8,082 nucleotides of DNA, from NCBI GenBank assembly GCA_945836565.1, contig CAMALN010000062.1, positions 1 through 8,082 on the forward strand, written 5' to 3'. The notes beneath the pieces are model-generated. The model had not been told where the DNA came from, made no database searches, and worked only from the letters and a program-made list of their open reading frames with translations. Made by a program: the position numbers and the translations under genes. Of this stretch, positions 1 through 5,986 are shown one piece after another (positions within the stretch are counted from its first letter, which is position 1; every line of letters starts with the position of its first letter). This DNA comes from an uncultured Lachnospiraceae bacterium. GTDB taxonomy: Bacteria > Bacillota > Clostridia > Lachnospirales > Lachnospiraceae.

Positions 1-530
1 TCATGCTCCCAGAGCTAAATGGTTTGGAGGTATTAAGAAGGGCACGTAAGGAAACGGACGTGCCCATTATTCTGCTTACAGCGAGAGATGCTGTAATGGA
101 TAAGGTAGCAGGACTTGATGCAGGTGCTGATGATTATCTGACTAAGCCATTTGCCATCGAGGAGCTTCTGGCACGTATCAGAGTAGCGCTTAAGAAGAGA
201 GTGGTACCTGAACGGGTTACAAACAAGCTTTGCATCGGGGATGTATGCCTTGATGTAGATAGGCATCAGGTTATGGTAAAGGGTGAGGAGATTGAGCTTA
301 CGAATAGGGAGTTTGAGCTGCTTCGCACCCTTATGGCAAATAAAAATATAGTACTTAACAGAGAAAAGCTGTTAAACGATGTCTGCGGATATGATTTTGT
401 AGGTGAGACAAATGTAATAGATGTGTATGTGAGATATCTTCGCACCAAGATAGATGACAGATTCGGCATAAAGCTCATACAGACCGTAAGAGGTGCCGGA
501 TATGTAATAAGGAGTGACGCCTATGAATAG
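1..530 (+). CDS. OmpR/PhoB-family response regulator, 5'-truncated by the window edge
   Basis: This is a DNA-binding response regulator that would be phosphorylated by the adjacent histidine kinase and then bind promoter DNA in the cytoplasm. The visible 175 residues begin just after where the phospho-acceptor Asp should be (the usual D-x-MLP pattern), so that Asp lies a few bases outside the window. The receiver domain shows the conserved Thr in LLTAR and the Lys in LTKPF. The C-terminal winged-helix domain covers roughly visible residues 75-172, with ELTNREFELL, the recognition-helix region NVIDVYVRYLRTKID and the wing ending TVRGAGYVI. The family is usually about 220-235 aa, so some 50 residues are missing. 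The stop codon overlaps the kinase start by 8 bases, which indicates translational coupling. The target genes and signal cannot be told from sequence. Confidence 0.96.
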   Translation, partial: MLPELNGLEVLRRARKETDVPIILLTARDAVMDKVAGLDAGADDYLTKPFAIEELLARIRVALKKRVVPERVTNKLCIGDVCLDVDRHQVMVKGEEIELTNREFELLRTLMANKNIVLNREKLLNDVCGYDFVGETNVIDVYVRYLRTKIDDRFGIKLIQTVRGAGYVIRSDAYE

Positions 531-1839
531 AACAGACAATAGACGTATGTCTTCTATCGCACGTCAGATTAATTTAAGCTTCTGGGTAAAACGCTTGGGA
601 GCGATAATCACAATGGATATCATTATAGTTGGACTAATATTCGCAACATATTTTGTATGGTGTGAAAAAAGTGTCGGTGGAGATGTAGTATTAGAAAATG
701 GAATAGAAGTAACTACAAGTGAGGATATAAGAAGCAGACATTTTGAGAGTGAGGGCTCTCAATTTGAGGCTGTATATGTCATAGAGATGAATGACGGTGA
801 GGAATATAGGTTTTACATGTATGAGGATTTGGAAATTGTTATTCCGGCCGCAATAGTACTTGGAGTTTTTCAGTTCTTACATCTTATATTTTCAGCATTC
901 GGTACAAGCGGAATCAGAAGAAAGCTCAAGCCGTTAAATGAGCTTGCAAAGCGGGCCGAATATATGAGCAATATGGCATTTGATTATAATCAGTACAATG
1001 CAGCCAAGTTTGAACAGCTCGAGCATGCGATAGAGAATATTTCGCCTGATTCACCTGATGCTGTGGTATCTACAGGTGACAGTGAGCTCGCGAGCATAGA
1101 GATAGCATTGAATAATCTTCTGAAGCATATGCGTGAGAGTCAGCTTCAGCAGGCGAGATTCGTATCTGATGCATCACATGAGCTTAGAACGCCGATTGCA
1201 GTCATACAAGGCTATGTAAATATGCTTGATAGATGGGGCAAGGAGGACGAAAGCGTACTAAATGAGTCCATAGAGGCCCTAAAGAGCGAGTCGGAGCATA
1301 TGAAGGAGCTTGTAGAGCAGCTCTTGTTCCTCGCCAGAGGTGACAGTGGCAGAAATCATCTGAATAAGGTTGAGATAGATATGTCTGAGATAATGCGCGA
1401 GGTATGGGAGGAAGCAACCATGATAGATGAGAAGCATAGATATGAGCTTGTCGATAATACGGATGCGACTGCAAAGCAATACTTTATAGGCGATGTGGCC
1501 ATGATAAAGCAGTCAGCCAGAATATTCTTGCAGAATGCGGCAAAATACTCACCGGAGGACTCAACCATCACGATAAAGGTACAGCAAAGAGATGGAAGGA
1601 TCTCATATATTATCCAGGATGAGGGAATAGGTATGAATGAGGCAGATTTGTCTCATATCTTTGAGAGATTTTATAGGTCGGATAAAGCCAGAAACGGAGA
1701 AACGGGGGGCTCTGGTCTGGGCCTGTCGATAGCGAAATGGATAGTTGATGCCCATGACGGAGTGATAGATGTACTTTCAAGAACTGACCTTGGTACAAGA
1801 TTTACGGTAAGCTTCGATGCTGTATCGAAAGCAGAGTAA
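523..1839 (+). CDS. Membrane sensor histidine kinase, partner of the upstream regulator
   Basis: This kinase senses a signal at the membrane, autophosphorylates on His and passes the phosphate to the upstream regulator. From ATG 523 it has 438 residues. A membrane segment lies at about residues 25-46, a short outside loop of about 55 residues follows, and a second membrane segment lies at about 105-126. After these come a HAMP-like linker, the HisKA motif SHELRTP with His at about 219, an N-box (NAAKYSP, about 338), the G1 box DEGIGM, the F-box FERFYRSD and the G2 box GGSGLGLSIAKW. All catalytic boxes look intact. ATG 523 is preferred over GTG 514 because GGAG (511-514) sits 8 bases before the ATG and would overlap the GTG. 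The HAMP region looks longer than usual, with about 15-20 extra polar residues between its helices. The small outside domain is not recognised, so the ligand is unknown. Confidence 0.96.
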   Translation: MNRTDNRRMSSIARQINLSFWVKRLGAIITMDIIIVGLIFATYFVWCEKSVGGDVVLENGIEVTTSEDIRSRHFESEGSQFEAVYVIEMNDGEEYRFYMYEDLEIVIPAAIVLGVFQFLHLIFSAFGTSGIRRKLKPLNELAKRAEYMSNMAFDYNQYNAAKFEQLEHAIENISPDSPDAVVSTGDSELASIEIALNNLLKHMRESQLQQARFVSDASHELRTPIAVIQGYVNMLDRWGKEDESVLNESIEALKSESEHMKELVEQLLFLARGDSGRNHLNKVEIDMSEIMREVWEEATMIDEKHRYELVDNTDATAKQYFIGDVAMIKQSARIFLQNAAKYSPEDSTITIKVQQRDGRISYIIQDEGIGMNEADLSHIFERFYRSDKARNGETGGSGLGLSIAKWIVDAHDGVIDVLSRTDLGTRFTVSFDAVSKAE

Positions 1840-1854
1840 TCGTATTAGATAATA

Positions 1855-2961
1855 TTAATTGGAATAATTCAGACCGTTTGCACACAATACATCGGTAGTA
1901 GCACCCTTGCTGTAGCTTACTACCTTGTTGCGACCGGTCTGTTTTGCTACGTAGAGGGCTTTGTCGGCATGCCTTATCGAAGCCTGATAATCTATGCCGT
2001 TGTATCCTGCAACACCTACCGATACAGTAACAGGACATATTGTGTTATCCGTTCCGGCGATTTTGGTACGTATACGCTCAGCCACACCTACGGCCTCGGA
2101 CTTGGAACAGGCAGGCATAAGTACTACAAATTCCTCACCACCCCATCTTAAGACATAGTCGTTACCACGTACACAGGACTGGATGGTATTTGCAATTGAT
2201 TTGAGAACTATATCACCGTTAGAATGTCCGAATTTGTCGTTTACATTTTTGAAGAAGTCGATATCTATCATTAGTACGCTGATATTTCCACTTCTGTCAA
2301 ATATAAATTTTCCTTCACGCACAATTTTATTCAGTATATTTCTGTTATAGGTAGTTGTAAGAGGGTCGATAACGAGAGATGCCTCAAGCTTCTTTCTTAT
2401 GGTGTAATTATCGTAGAAAACATTTGAAAGTGCACAGTTAACCAGAGTAATACCGATGAGACAAGGTATACCAAGGCTTAGCATAATATCAAGGTTAGCA
2501 TAATGATTGAACAGATTCGATACAAGAATGTCAAACAATATTAACCAATGAGATATCGTAACCAGTAATAACGGAGATGCAAATGCACTTGCCATATAGA
2601 GAAGGTGCATGATTATAAAGCCTTCACTGGCATGAGTTTTATCGGGGAGATAGTAAATAGAACATATAGTACACCACATAATCATATGCATAATGACCTG
2701 TGTTATAAGAGCCAGTACACGATAATTGTTGGTGGCGCGGTTAGCAATTATATAAAATATCATAGGGATTAATATGAATGTCCGAGGAAATAGAGTCTCC
2801 CATGCAAAGCGACCGAATAGCTGGCAATCCGATACAAAGTAACCCACAGAGGATATGCAGGCACACAAAACAACCCATACATTGAATTTGCGGTAATAAT
2901 CAAATTTCGCTTGCAGATATGTGTTTTTCTCTTCTGTCATCAAAAGCTTTAATTCTTTCAT
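1855..2961 (-). CDS. Membrane-bound diguanylate cyclase (GGDEF domain)
   Basis: This enzyme joins two GTP to make the second messenger cyclic di-GMP. The 368-residue protein has about six hydrophobic segments (near residues 27-45, 60-75, 83-104, 115-137, 139-152 and 159-180) that form an unrecognised membrane sensor. A complete GGDEF domain follows from about 195 to 350. The active site reads GGEEF (274-278). The metal and substrate motif DIDFFKNVND is present, and an RxxD inhibitory site (RGND, 265-268) lies exactly five residues before GGEEF, so product feedback inhibition is expected. ATG 2961 is chosen because AAGGTGAGG lies just upstream with 7 bases to the ATG; an in-frame TTG at 2967 is possible but crowds that site. 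It faces the kinase gene tail to tail and is divergent from the pheA operon. No EAL or HD-GYP phosphodiesterase is visible. Confidence 0.95.
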   Translation of the reverse strand: MKELKLLMTEEKNTYLQAKFDYYRKFNVWVVLCACISSVGYFVSDCQLFGRFAWETLFPRTFILIPMIFYIIANRATNNYRVLALITQVIMHMIMWCTICSIYYLPDKTHASEGFIIMHLLYMASAFASPLLLVTISHWLILFDILVSNLFNHYANLDIMLSLGIPCLIGITLVNCALSNVFYDNYTIRKKLEASLVIDPLTTTYNRNILNKIVREGKFIFDRSGNISVLMIDIDFFKNVNDKFGHSNGDIVLKSIANTIQSCVRGNDYVLRWGGEEFVVLMPACSKSEAVGVAERIRTKIAGTDNTICPVTVSVGVAGYNGIDYQASIRHADKALYVAKQTGRNKVVSYSKGATTDVLCANGLNYSN

Positions 2962-3010
2962 ATGCAATCCTCACCTTTAGTATAATAAATATCGGGTTGA
3001 GATATGTATA

Positions 3011-3039
3011 ATTTTACCATATATTGTAGATATTATGAA
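3011..3039 (-). promoter_or_regulatory. Candidate promoter for the diguanylate cyclase gene
   Basis: On the minus strand TTCATA (3039-3034) lies 17 bases from TAAAAT (3016-3011), and TGG directly precedes the -10, giving an extended -10. Transcription would start near 3004, leaving a leader of about 43 bases before ATG 2961. The match is by eye and the region is AT-rich, so a chance hit is possible. Confidence 0.45.
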
Positions 3040-3090
3040 GAAAAAATTTGAAAAAATACAAAAAAAGACACATCAAAATGAAAGATATGT

Positions 3091-3118
3091 TTGTCGTTTT
3101 GCATTTGTATGGTATAAT
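3091..3118 (+). promoter_or_regulatory. Candidate promoter for the six-gene pheA-fruK operon
   Basis: A perfect TATAAT (3113-3118) is preceded by TGG at 3110-3112, making an extended -10. A poor -35 (TTGTCG, 3091-3096) is 16 bases upstream. An extended -10 can compensate for a weak -35. The start would be near 3123-3126, giving a leader of about 110 bases before ATG 3235. It is the best plus-strand promoter in the divergent region. Confidence 0.6.
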
Positions 3119-3133
3119 AGGAAGCGCACTGAT
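3113..3133 (+). repeat. 21-bp direct repeat, copy 1 (contains TATAAT)
   Basis: This copy starts with TATAAT and ends with GCGCACTGAT. It is identical over 21 bases to the copy at 3171-3191, offset by 58 bases. It includes the -10 box and the likely transcription start of the operon promoter. The perfect identity suggests a recent or selected duplication. Confidence 0.93.
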
Positions 3134-3139
3134 GTGCGC
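3124..3139. repeat. Inverted repeat GCGCAC/GTGCGC at the likely transcript 5' end
   Basis: GCGCAC (3124-3129) and GTGCGC (3134-3139) are perfect complements around a TGAT loop. The dyad begins about where transcription from the -10 at 3113-3118 should start. It could therefore be an operator overlapping +1, or an RNA stem capping the 5' end of the mRNA. Which of these applies is not decided by sequence. Confidence 0.75.
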
Positions 3140-3143
3140 GCAG

Positions 3144-3166
3144 GTCATCAAACTTTGTTTGATGAC
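3144..3166. repeat. Perfect 10-bp inverted repeat (hairpin) in the operon leader
   Basis: GTCATCAAAC (3144-3153) and GTTTGATGAC (3157-3166) are perfect complements around a TTT loop. It is not followed by a T-tract, so it does not look like an intrinsic terminator. It sits between the two 21-bp direct repeats. It may be a regulator binding site or an RNA stem in the leader. Confidence 0.85.
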
Positions 3167-3170
3167 AGGA

Positions 3171-3191
3171 TATAATAGGAAGCGCACTGAT
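3171..3191 (+). repeat. 21-bp direct repeat, copy 2 (contains TATAAT)
   Basis: This copy is identical to 3113-3133. It carries another TATAAT (3171-3176) but has no recognisable -35 at 16-18 bases upstream and no TGn extension, so it is less likely to be an active promoter. ATATAAT (3170-3176) and ATTATAT (3190-3196) also form a weak 7-bp dyad across it. Confidence 0.93.
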
Positions 3192-3234
3192 TATATTATC
3201 TTGGAATATCATTTAATATGTGTTGGAGGGGCAA

Positions 3235-3564
3235 ATGTATATAAAAGATGAGGATACCTTCGGTCTGAAATATTATGAGTACGGACAGGCTTTCTTTGGA
3301 AGCTACAAAGGTATGAGATATAGAGTGGTTAGAGATCCTATGGAGGTTATATTTTTCTTACCACAGGAGAAAAAGGAAGAGGGCAAGCTTGTGGCTACGG
3401 TATGGCCTGAGCCGTTTGCCTATGATGTGACACCTGAGGATAAGAAGACTACCAAGGAGTTCGACTTTACTGATGAGGGAAAGCTTGCTATGACAGCCTG
3501 GCTTAACGAGCAGTATGAGAGTCGTATGGAAGAGTGGAAAAAGGGTTTAGAGGAGGAAATATAG
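3235..3564 (+). CDS. Small protein of unknown function (109 aa), first gene of the operon
   Basis: I do not recognise this family. ATG 3235 has a strong site (GGAGGGG) 5'-adjacent at proper spacing; upstream in-frame GTG/TTG codons overlap that site and are rejected. The protein is soluble, with no signal peptide or membrane segment. The N-terminal half is rich in aromatic residues (FGLKYYEYGQAFFGSYKGMRY, split here as FGLKYYEYGQ then AFFGSYKGMRY) and looks like beta strands. The middle has EKKEEGK, a likely turn, then TVWPEPFAYD. The end, from about residue 80, is a charged amphipathic helix around TDEGKLAMTAWLNEQYESRM. Its coding style matches the downstream genes and it abuts the next gene with no gap, so the two are probably made together. 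No catalytic motif is visible and no function is claimed. Confidence 0.85.
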   Translation: MYIKDEDTFGLKYYEYGQAFFGSYKGMRYRVVRDPMEVIFFLPQEKKEEGKLVATVWPEPFAYDVTPEDKKTTKEFDFTDEGKLAMTAWLNEQYESRMEEWKKGLEEEI

Positions 3565-3831
3565 ATGTATTACGTACCGGATGGAACTACAAGCTGCGGA
3601 TATTATGAGTGTGAGAAGTGCAAGGAGAAGTTTCTTGCTACAACCACTGAGAAAAGCATAAGCTGTCCGTATTGCGAGGGCGAAGTGGATATGGAGCTGG
3701 GACCTGATGATGACCTGCCTGATGAGAGCAAGAGCGCAAGGCTTATACAGGTCTTAGAGGGCGAGGATGTTGAGAAGATGGACATACTCCTCAGCCTTGC
3801 CGTAACAGGCGGAAATTACGATTGGATATAA
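3565..3831 (+). CDS. Small zinc-ribbon-like protein of unknown function (88 aa)
   Basis: ATG 3565 follows the stop of the previous gene directly, and AGGAGG (3551-3556) inside that gene lies 8 bases before it. Two CxxC knuckles, C16-x2-C19 and C34-x2-C37, are spaced as in a rubredoxin-like or zinc-ribbon fold, so one zinc ion is expected; C11 is an extra cysteine. After the ribbon comes an acidic stretch (GPDDDLPDES, about residues 46-55) and a C-terminal helix-like part to residue 88. Such ribbons usually bind nucleic acid or protein, but nothing here says which. It is tightly coupled to the 109-aa protein upstream and lies 15 bases before pheA. The zinc-binding prediction is firm; the biological role is unknown. 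Confidence 0.88.
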   Translation: MYYVPDGTTSCGYYECEKCKEKFLATTTEKSISCPYCEGEVDMELGPDDDLPDESKSARLIQVLEGEDVEKMDILLSLAVTGGNYDWI

Positions 3832-3846
3832 TGGTTGGATAGATAT

Positions 3847-4686
3847 ATGAAGAAGATAGCGGTTTTGGGACCTAAGGGTACCTTTTGTGACAGTGCTCAT
3901 ATGAAGTACGTAAAGCAAAGCGGAAATAAATGTGAGCCGGTATATGTAAATACTATAGACGAGATATTTGAGCAGGTTGATAAGGGGCTTTGCGAGCTGG
4001 GTATAGCTCCTATAGAGAATACCCTTGACGGATATGTACAGAGAACTCTTGATTTGCTGCTTGAAAAGGACGTACACATTATCGAGGAAAATATGGTATC
4101 TGTGCAGTTTGCATTGGTCGGAAATGTTAAAGCAGTACAGGAGATAGATACCCTGTATGTGCAGTTTAAGGCAAATGGGCAGTGCAGGGAATTCATCAAT
4201 GGTCTTGAACATACAGACATTGTAACTACACAGAGCAATATGGAGTCATATTACAGGATAGAGGGTGTGGACGGGGCAGCAGCGATTGTACCGGCACACA
4301 TAGCAGAAGCTGAGATATCAAAGCCTGATAGGCTTGTCATAGAAAATGTGACTGATGCGACAAGTAATCACACAAGATTTGTAATAATTGAAAAGGGCAA
4401 CGCCGGAGAGGCTATGTGCGGAGATGGCGAAAATGTTAGGATATCCGCATACATTATGCCACAGGCAGACAGACCGGGTATATTGTACGAGATACTTCGC
4501 TGCTTCTATGATAACAAGGTTAACCTTATCTCGATAATGTCCAGACCTACCAAGCATGAGCTGGGCACCTATAATTTCTATATAGAGATGCAGGGAGAAA
4601 GCGGACGGCTTGACGTGATGCTTCATACATTTGATGAGATATCCCGTGAGAACGGAATCAAGATACTTGGAATTTACAGCGAATAA
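3847..4686 (+). CDS. pheA: Prephenate dehydratase (monofunctional, with C-terminal ACT domain)
   Basis: This enzyme converts prephenate to phenylpyruvate, the committed step to phenylalanine, in the cytoplasm. The 279-residue protein has the usual monofunctional length and no chorismate mutase domain. The catalytic part shows GPKGTF (8-13), APIENTLDGYVQRTLDLL (54-71) and the active-site motif TRF (176-178) within NHTRFVII. An ACT domain runs from about 197 to 270 (DRPGILYEIL, NLISIMSRP). The Phe-binding motifs common in the family, GAL and ESRP, read GIL (211-213) and MSRP (231-234) here, so feedback control may be altered. The HPQ-x-QC segment is also divergent (QFKANGQC, 106-113). ATG 3847 is preferred because its N-terminus fits the family; a TTG at 3835 is in frame. 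The ribosome site is weak (GGTTGGA), so coupling to the upstream gene is possible. Confidence 0.95.
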   Translation: MKKIAVLGPKGTFCDSAHMKYVKQSGNKCEPVYVNTIDEIFEQVDKGLCELGIAPIENTLDGYVQRTLDLLLEKDVHIIEENMVSVQFALVGNVKAVQEIDTLYVQFKANGQCREFINGLEHTDIVTTQSNMESYYRIEGVDGAAAIVPAHIAEAEISKPDRLVIENVTDATSNHTRFVIIEKGNAGEAMCGDGENVRISAYIMPQADRPGILYEILRCFYDNKVNLISIMSRPTKHELGTYNFYIEMQGESGRLDVMLHTFDEISRENGIKILGIYSE

Positions 4687-4724
4687 TACCGAGATTACAT
4701 ATCATACTTAAGGAGGTATGCATA

Positions 4725-5165
4725 GTGGACAGCCGGAATAACGATGAACTGCTGGACCAGTCCGGAATGAGCGAGGATGAGATATATGCCAAGCTCAAGG
4801 AAAATGGCCTAAGGATGACACAGCAGAGGAAAATTATTATAGATATAATAGCGCATGAGGAGTATTCCTGTTGTAAGGAGATATATGTACTGGCACACAG
4901 AAGGGATGAGAGCATAGGCATAGCAACTGTCTACCGCATGTTAAATGTACTTGAGGATATAGGAGCGATAAACAGAAAGAATATAGAGAAAGCAAGCTGT
5001 AACGGACGATGCTGTGATATGAAGGGCGGTTGCACCGTGGTTACAGAGGACAGTAAAAGGATAATGCTTTCAGAGGATGATATTCAGGAGGCCCTCAAGT
5101 ATATTATGAAGAAGAACGGCTATGCAAATGTTGATGAGATTAAAGCAGTTTTGATAAAGCAATAA
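4725..5165 (+). CDS. Fur-family transcriptional regulator with an atypical cysteine cluster
   Basis: Fur-family proteins are dimeric repressors that use metal binding to control metal or peroxide responses. The 146-residue product has the winged-helix part at about residues 20-82 (GLRMTQQRKIIIDII, then ATVYRMLNVLEDIGAI). The dimerisation part can be aligned from about 103 to 145 (ending GYANVDEIKAVLI). The usual His-rich segment and CxxC pair between them are missing; instead there is C92-x3-C96-C97-x5-C103, plus C49-C50 further upstream. Only two histidines (44 and 58) are present. The protein may therefore bind metal through thiols, sense redox state or be metal-independent. The start is GTG 4725, with AAGGAGG (4710-4716) 8 bases upstream; the ATG at 4718 is out of frame. 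Subfamily (Fur, PerR, Zur) cannot be assigned. Confidence 0.9.
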   Translation: MDSRNNDELLDQSGMSEDEIYAKLKENGLRMTQQRKIIIDIIAHEEYSCCKEIYVLAHRRDESIGIATVYRMLNVLEDIGAINRKNIEKASCNGRCCDMKGGCTVVTEDSKRIMLSEDDIQEALKYIMKKNGYANVDEIKAVLIKQ

Positions 5166-5180
5166 TACGAGGTATGTTTG

Positions 5181-5936
5181 ATGAAACTTATATCATGGAA
5201 TGTTAATGGACTAAGAGCCTGTATGGGAAAGGGCTTTATGGAATATTTTGATGAGATGGATGCGGATTTCTTCTGCCTGCAGGAGATAAAGCTATCTGAG
5301 GGACAGCTTGACTGGGACAAGGAAGGCTACTATGCATACTGGAATTACGCGGAGAAGAAGGGATATTCCGGCACAGCGATATTTACCAAGCATGAGCCGA
5401 TATCTGTAAGCTATGGCATAGGCATAGAGGAGCATGACCACGAGGGACGTGTCATAACACTGGAGTATGATAATTATTATATTATTACGGTATATACACC
5501 GAATTCACAGAACGAGCTTGCGAGACTCGACTATCGTATGGAGTGGGAGGATGCATTTAAGGCGTACCTTGATGGCCTTAAGGCGAAGAAGCCGGTTATA
5601 TTCTGCGGCGACCTGAATGTCGCATTTTCGGAGATAGACCTTAAGAATCCTAAGTCAAACAGGAAAAATGCAGGCTTTACGGATGAGGAAAGAGGCAAGA
5701 TGGGAGTGCTTCTTGCTGACGGGTATATAGATACCTTCAGATATTTCTATCCTGATATGGAAAATATCTACTCGTGGTGGTCATATCGCTTCAAGGCGAG
5801 AGAGAAGAACGCAGGGTGGCGTATAGATTATTTTATCGTATCAGAGGATTTGAGGGATAAGCTTGTGGATGCGAAGATTCACACGGAGGTTATGGGCTCA
5901 GACCACTGCCCGGTTGAGCTTGATATTGAGCTTTAA
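5181..5936 (+). CDS. exoA: Exodeoxyribonuclease III / AP endonuclease
   Basis: This enzyme cuts DNA at abasic sites and trims 3' blocked ends in base excision repair. The 251-residue protein matches the ExoIII/ExoA family length. All active-site elements are visible: WNVNG (6-10), metal-binding Glu35 in LQEIKL, VYTPNSQ with Tyr105, GDLNV with Asp144 and Asn146, the WRIDYF segment with Asp216, and the terminal SDHCPV with Asp241 and His242. ATG 5181 is chosen because GAGG (5169-5172) lies 8 bases upstream; the TTG directly before it would add one residue. It starts 15 bases after the Fur-family gene, so the two are likely co-transcribed, which is compatible with an oxidative-damage theme but does not prove it. 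The symbol follows Gram-positive usage (xthA in other groups). Confidence 0.97.
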   Translation: MKLISWNVNGLRACMGKGFMEYFDEMDADFFCLQEIKLSEGQLDWDKEGYYAYWNYAEKKGYSGTAIFTKHEPISVSYGIGIEEHDHEGRVITLEYDNYYIITVYTPNSQNELARLDYRMEWEDAFKAYLDGLKAKKPVIFCGDLNVAFSEIDLKNPKSNRKNAGFTDEERGKMGVLLADGYIDTFRYFYPDMENIYSWWSYRFKAREKNAGWRIDYFIVSEDLRDKLVDAKIHTEVMGSDHCPVELDIEL

Positions 5937-5945
5937 TTTTATAGT

Positions 5946-5971
5946 ACTATATGGGGTGTATGCTATATAGT
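5946..5971. promoter_or_regulatory. Dyad upstream of the 1-phosphofructokinase gene
   Basis: ACTATAT (5946-5952) and ATATAGT (5965-5971) form a perfect 7-bp inverted repeat with a 12-base spacer, just before the ribosome site of the next gene. An extended -10-like TGCTATATA (5961-5969) lies inside it, but no good -35 is visible. It may be an operator with an internal promoter; AT-rich chance symmetry is a real alternative. Confidence 0.3.
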
Positions 5972-5986
5972 GGAATGGAGGTAAAC

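Noticed and set aside
514..516. GTG start for the histidine kinase
   Set aside because: It overlaps the GGAG ribosome site that is properly spaced for ATG 523.
1870..1941. CAGACCG / CGGTCTG inverted repeat followed by TTTT as a kinase terminator
   Set aside because: The arms are 58 bases apart inside the 3' end of the cyclase coding sequence. The loop is too long for an intrinsic terminator.
3132..3249. Possible phenylalanine attenuator leader peptide ahead of pheA
   Set aside because: The open frame from ATG 3132 contains no Phe codon, has no ribosome site and is not followed by a terminator, so it cannot be a classic Phe attenuator.
3048..3251. 67-codon open frame on the plus strand across the leader
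   Set aside because: It starts at a TTG without a ribosome site, runs through both repeat copies and overlaps the start of the 109-aa gene in another frame. Composition is not protein-like.
4703..4720. CATAC/GTATG hairpin around the Fur-family ribosome site
   Set aside because: It is only a 5-bp AT-rich stem, and AAGGAG is in the loop, so it would expose the site rather than hide it.
5466..5482. PerR-box-like AT palindrome inside exoA
   Set aside because: It resembles TTATAATnATTATAA closely, but it sits deep inside coding sequence for YDNYYII, where AT-rich codons make such matches common.
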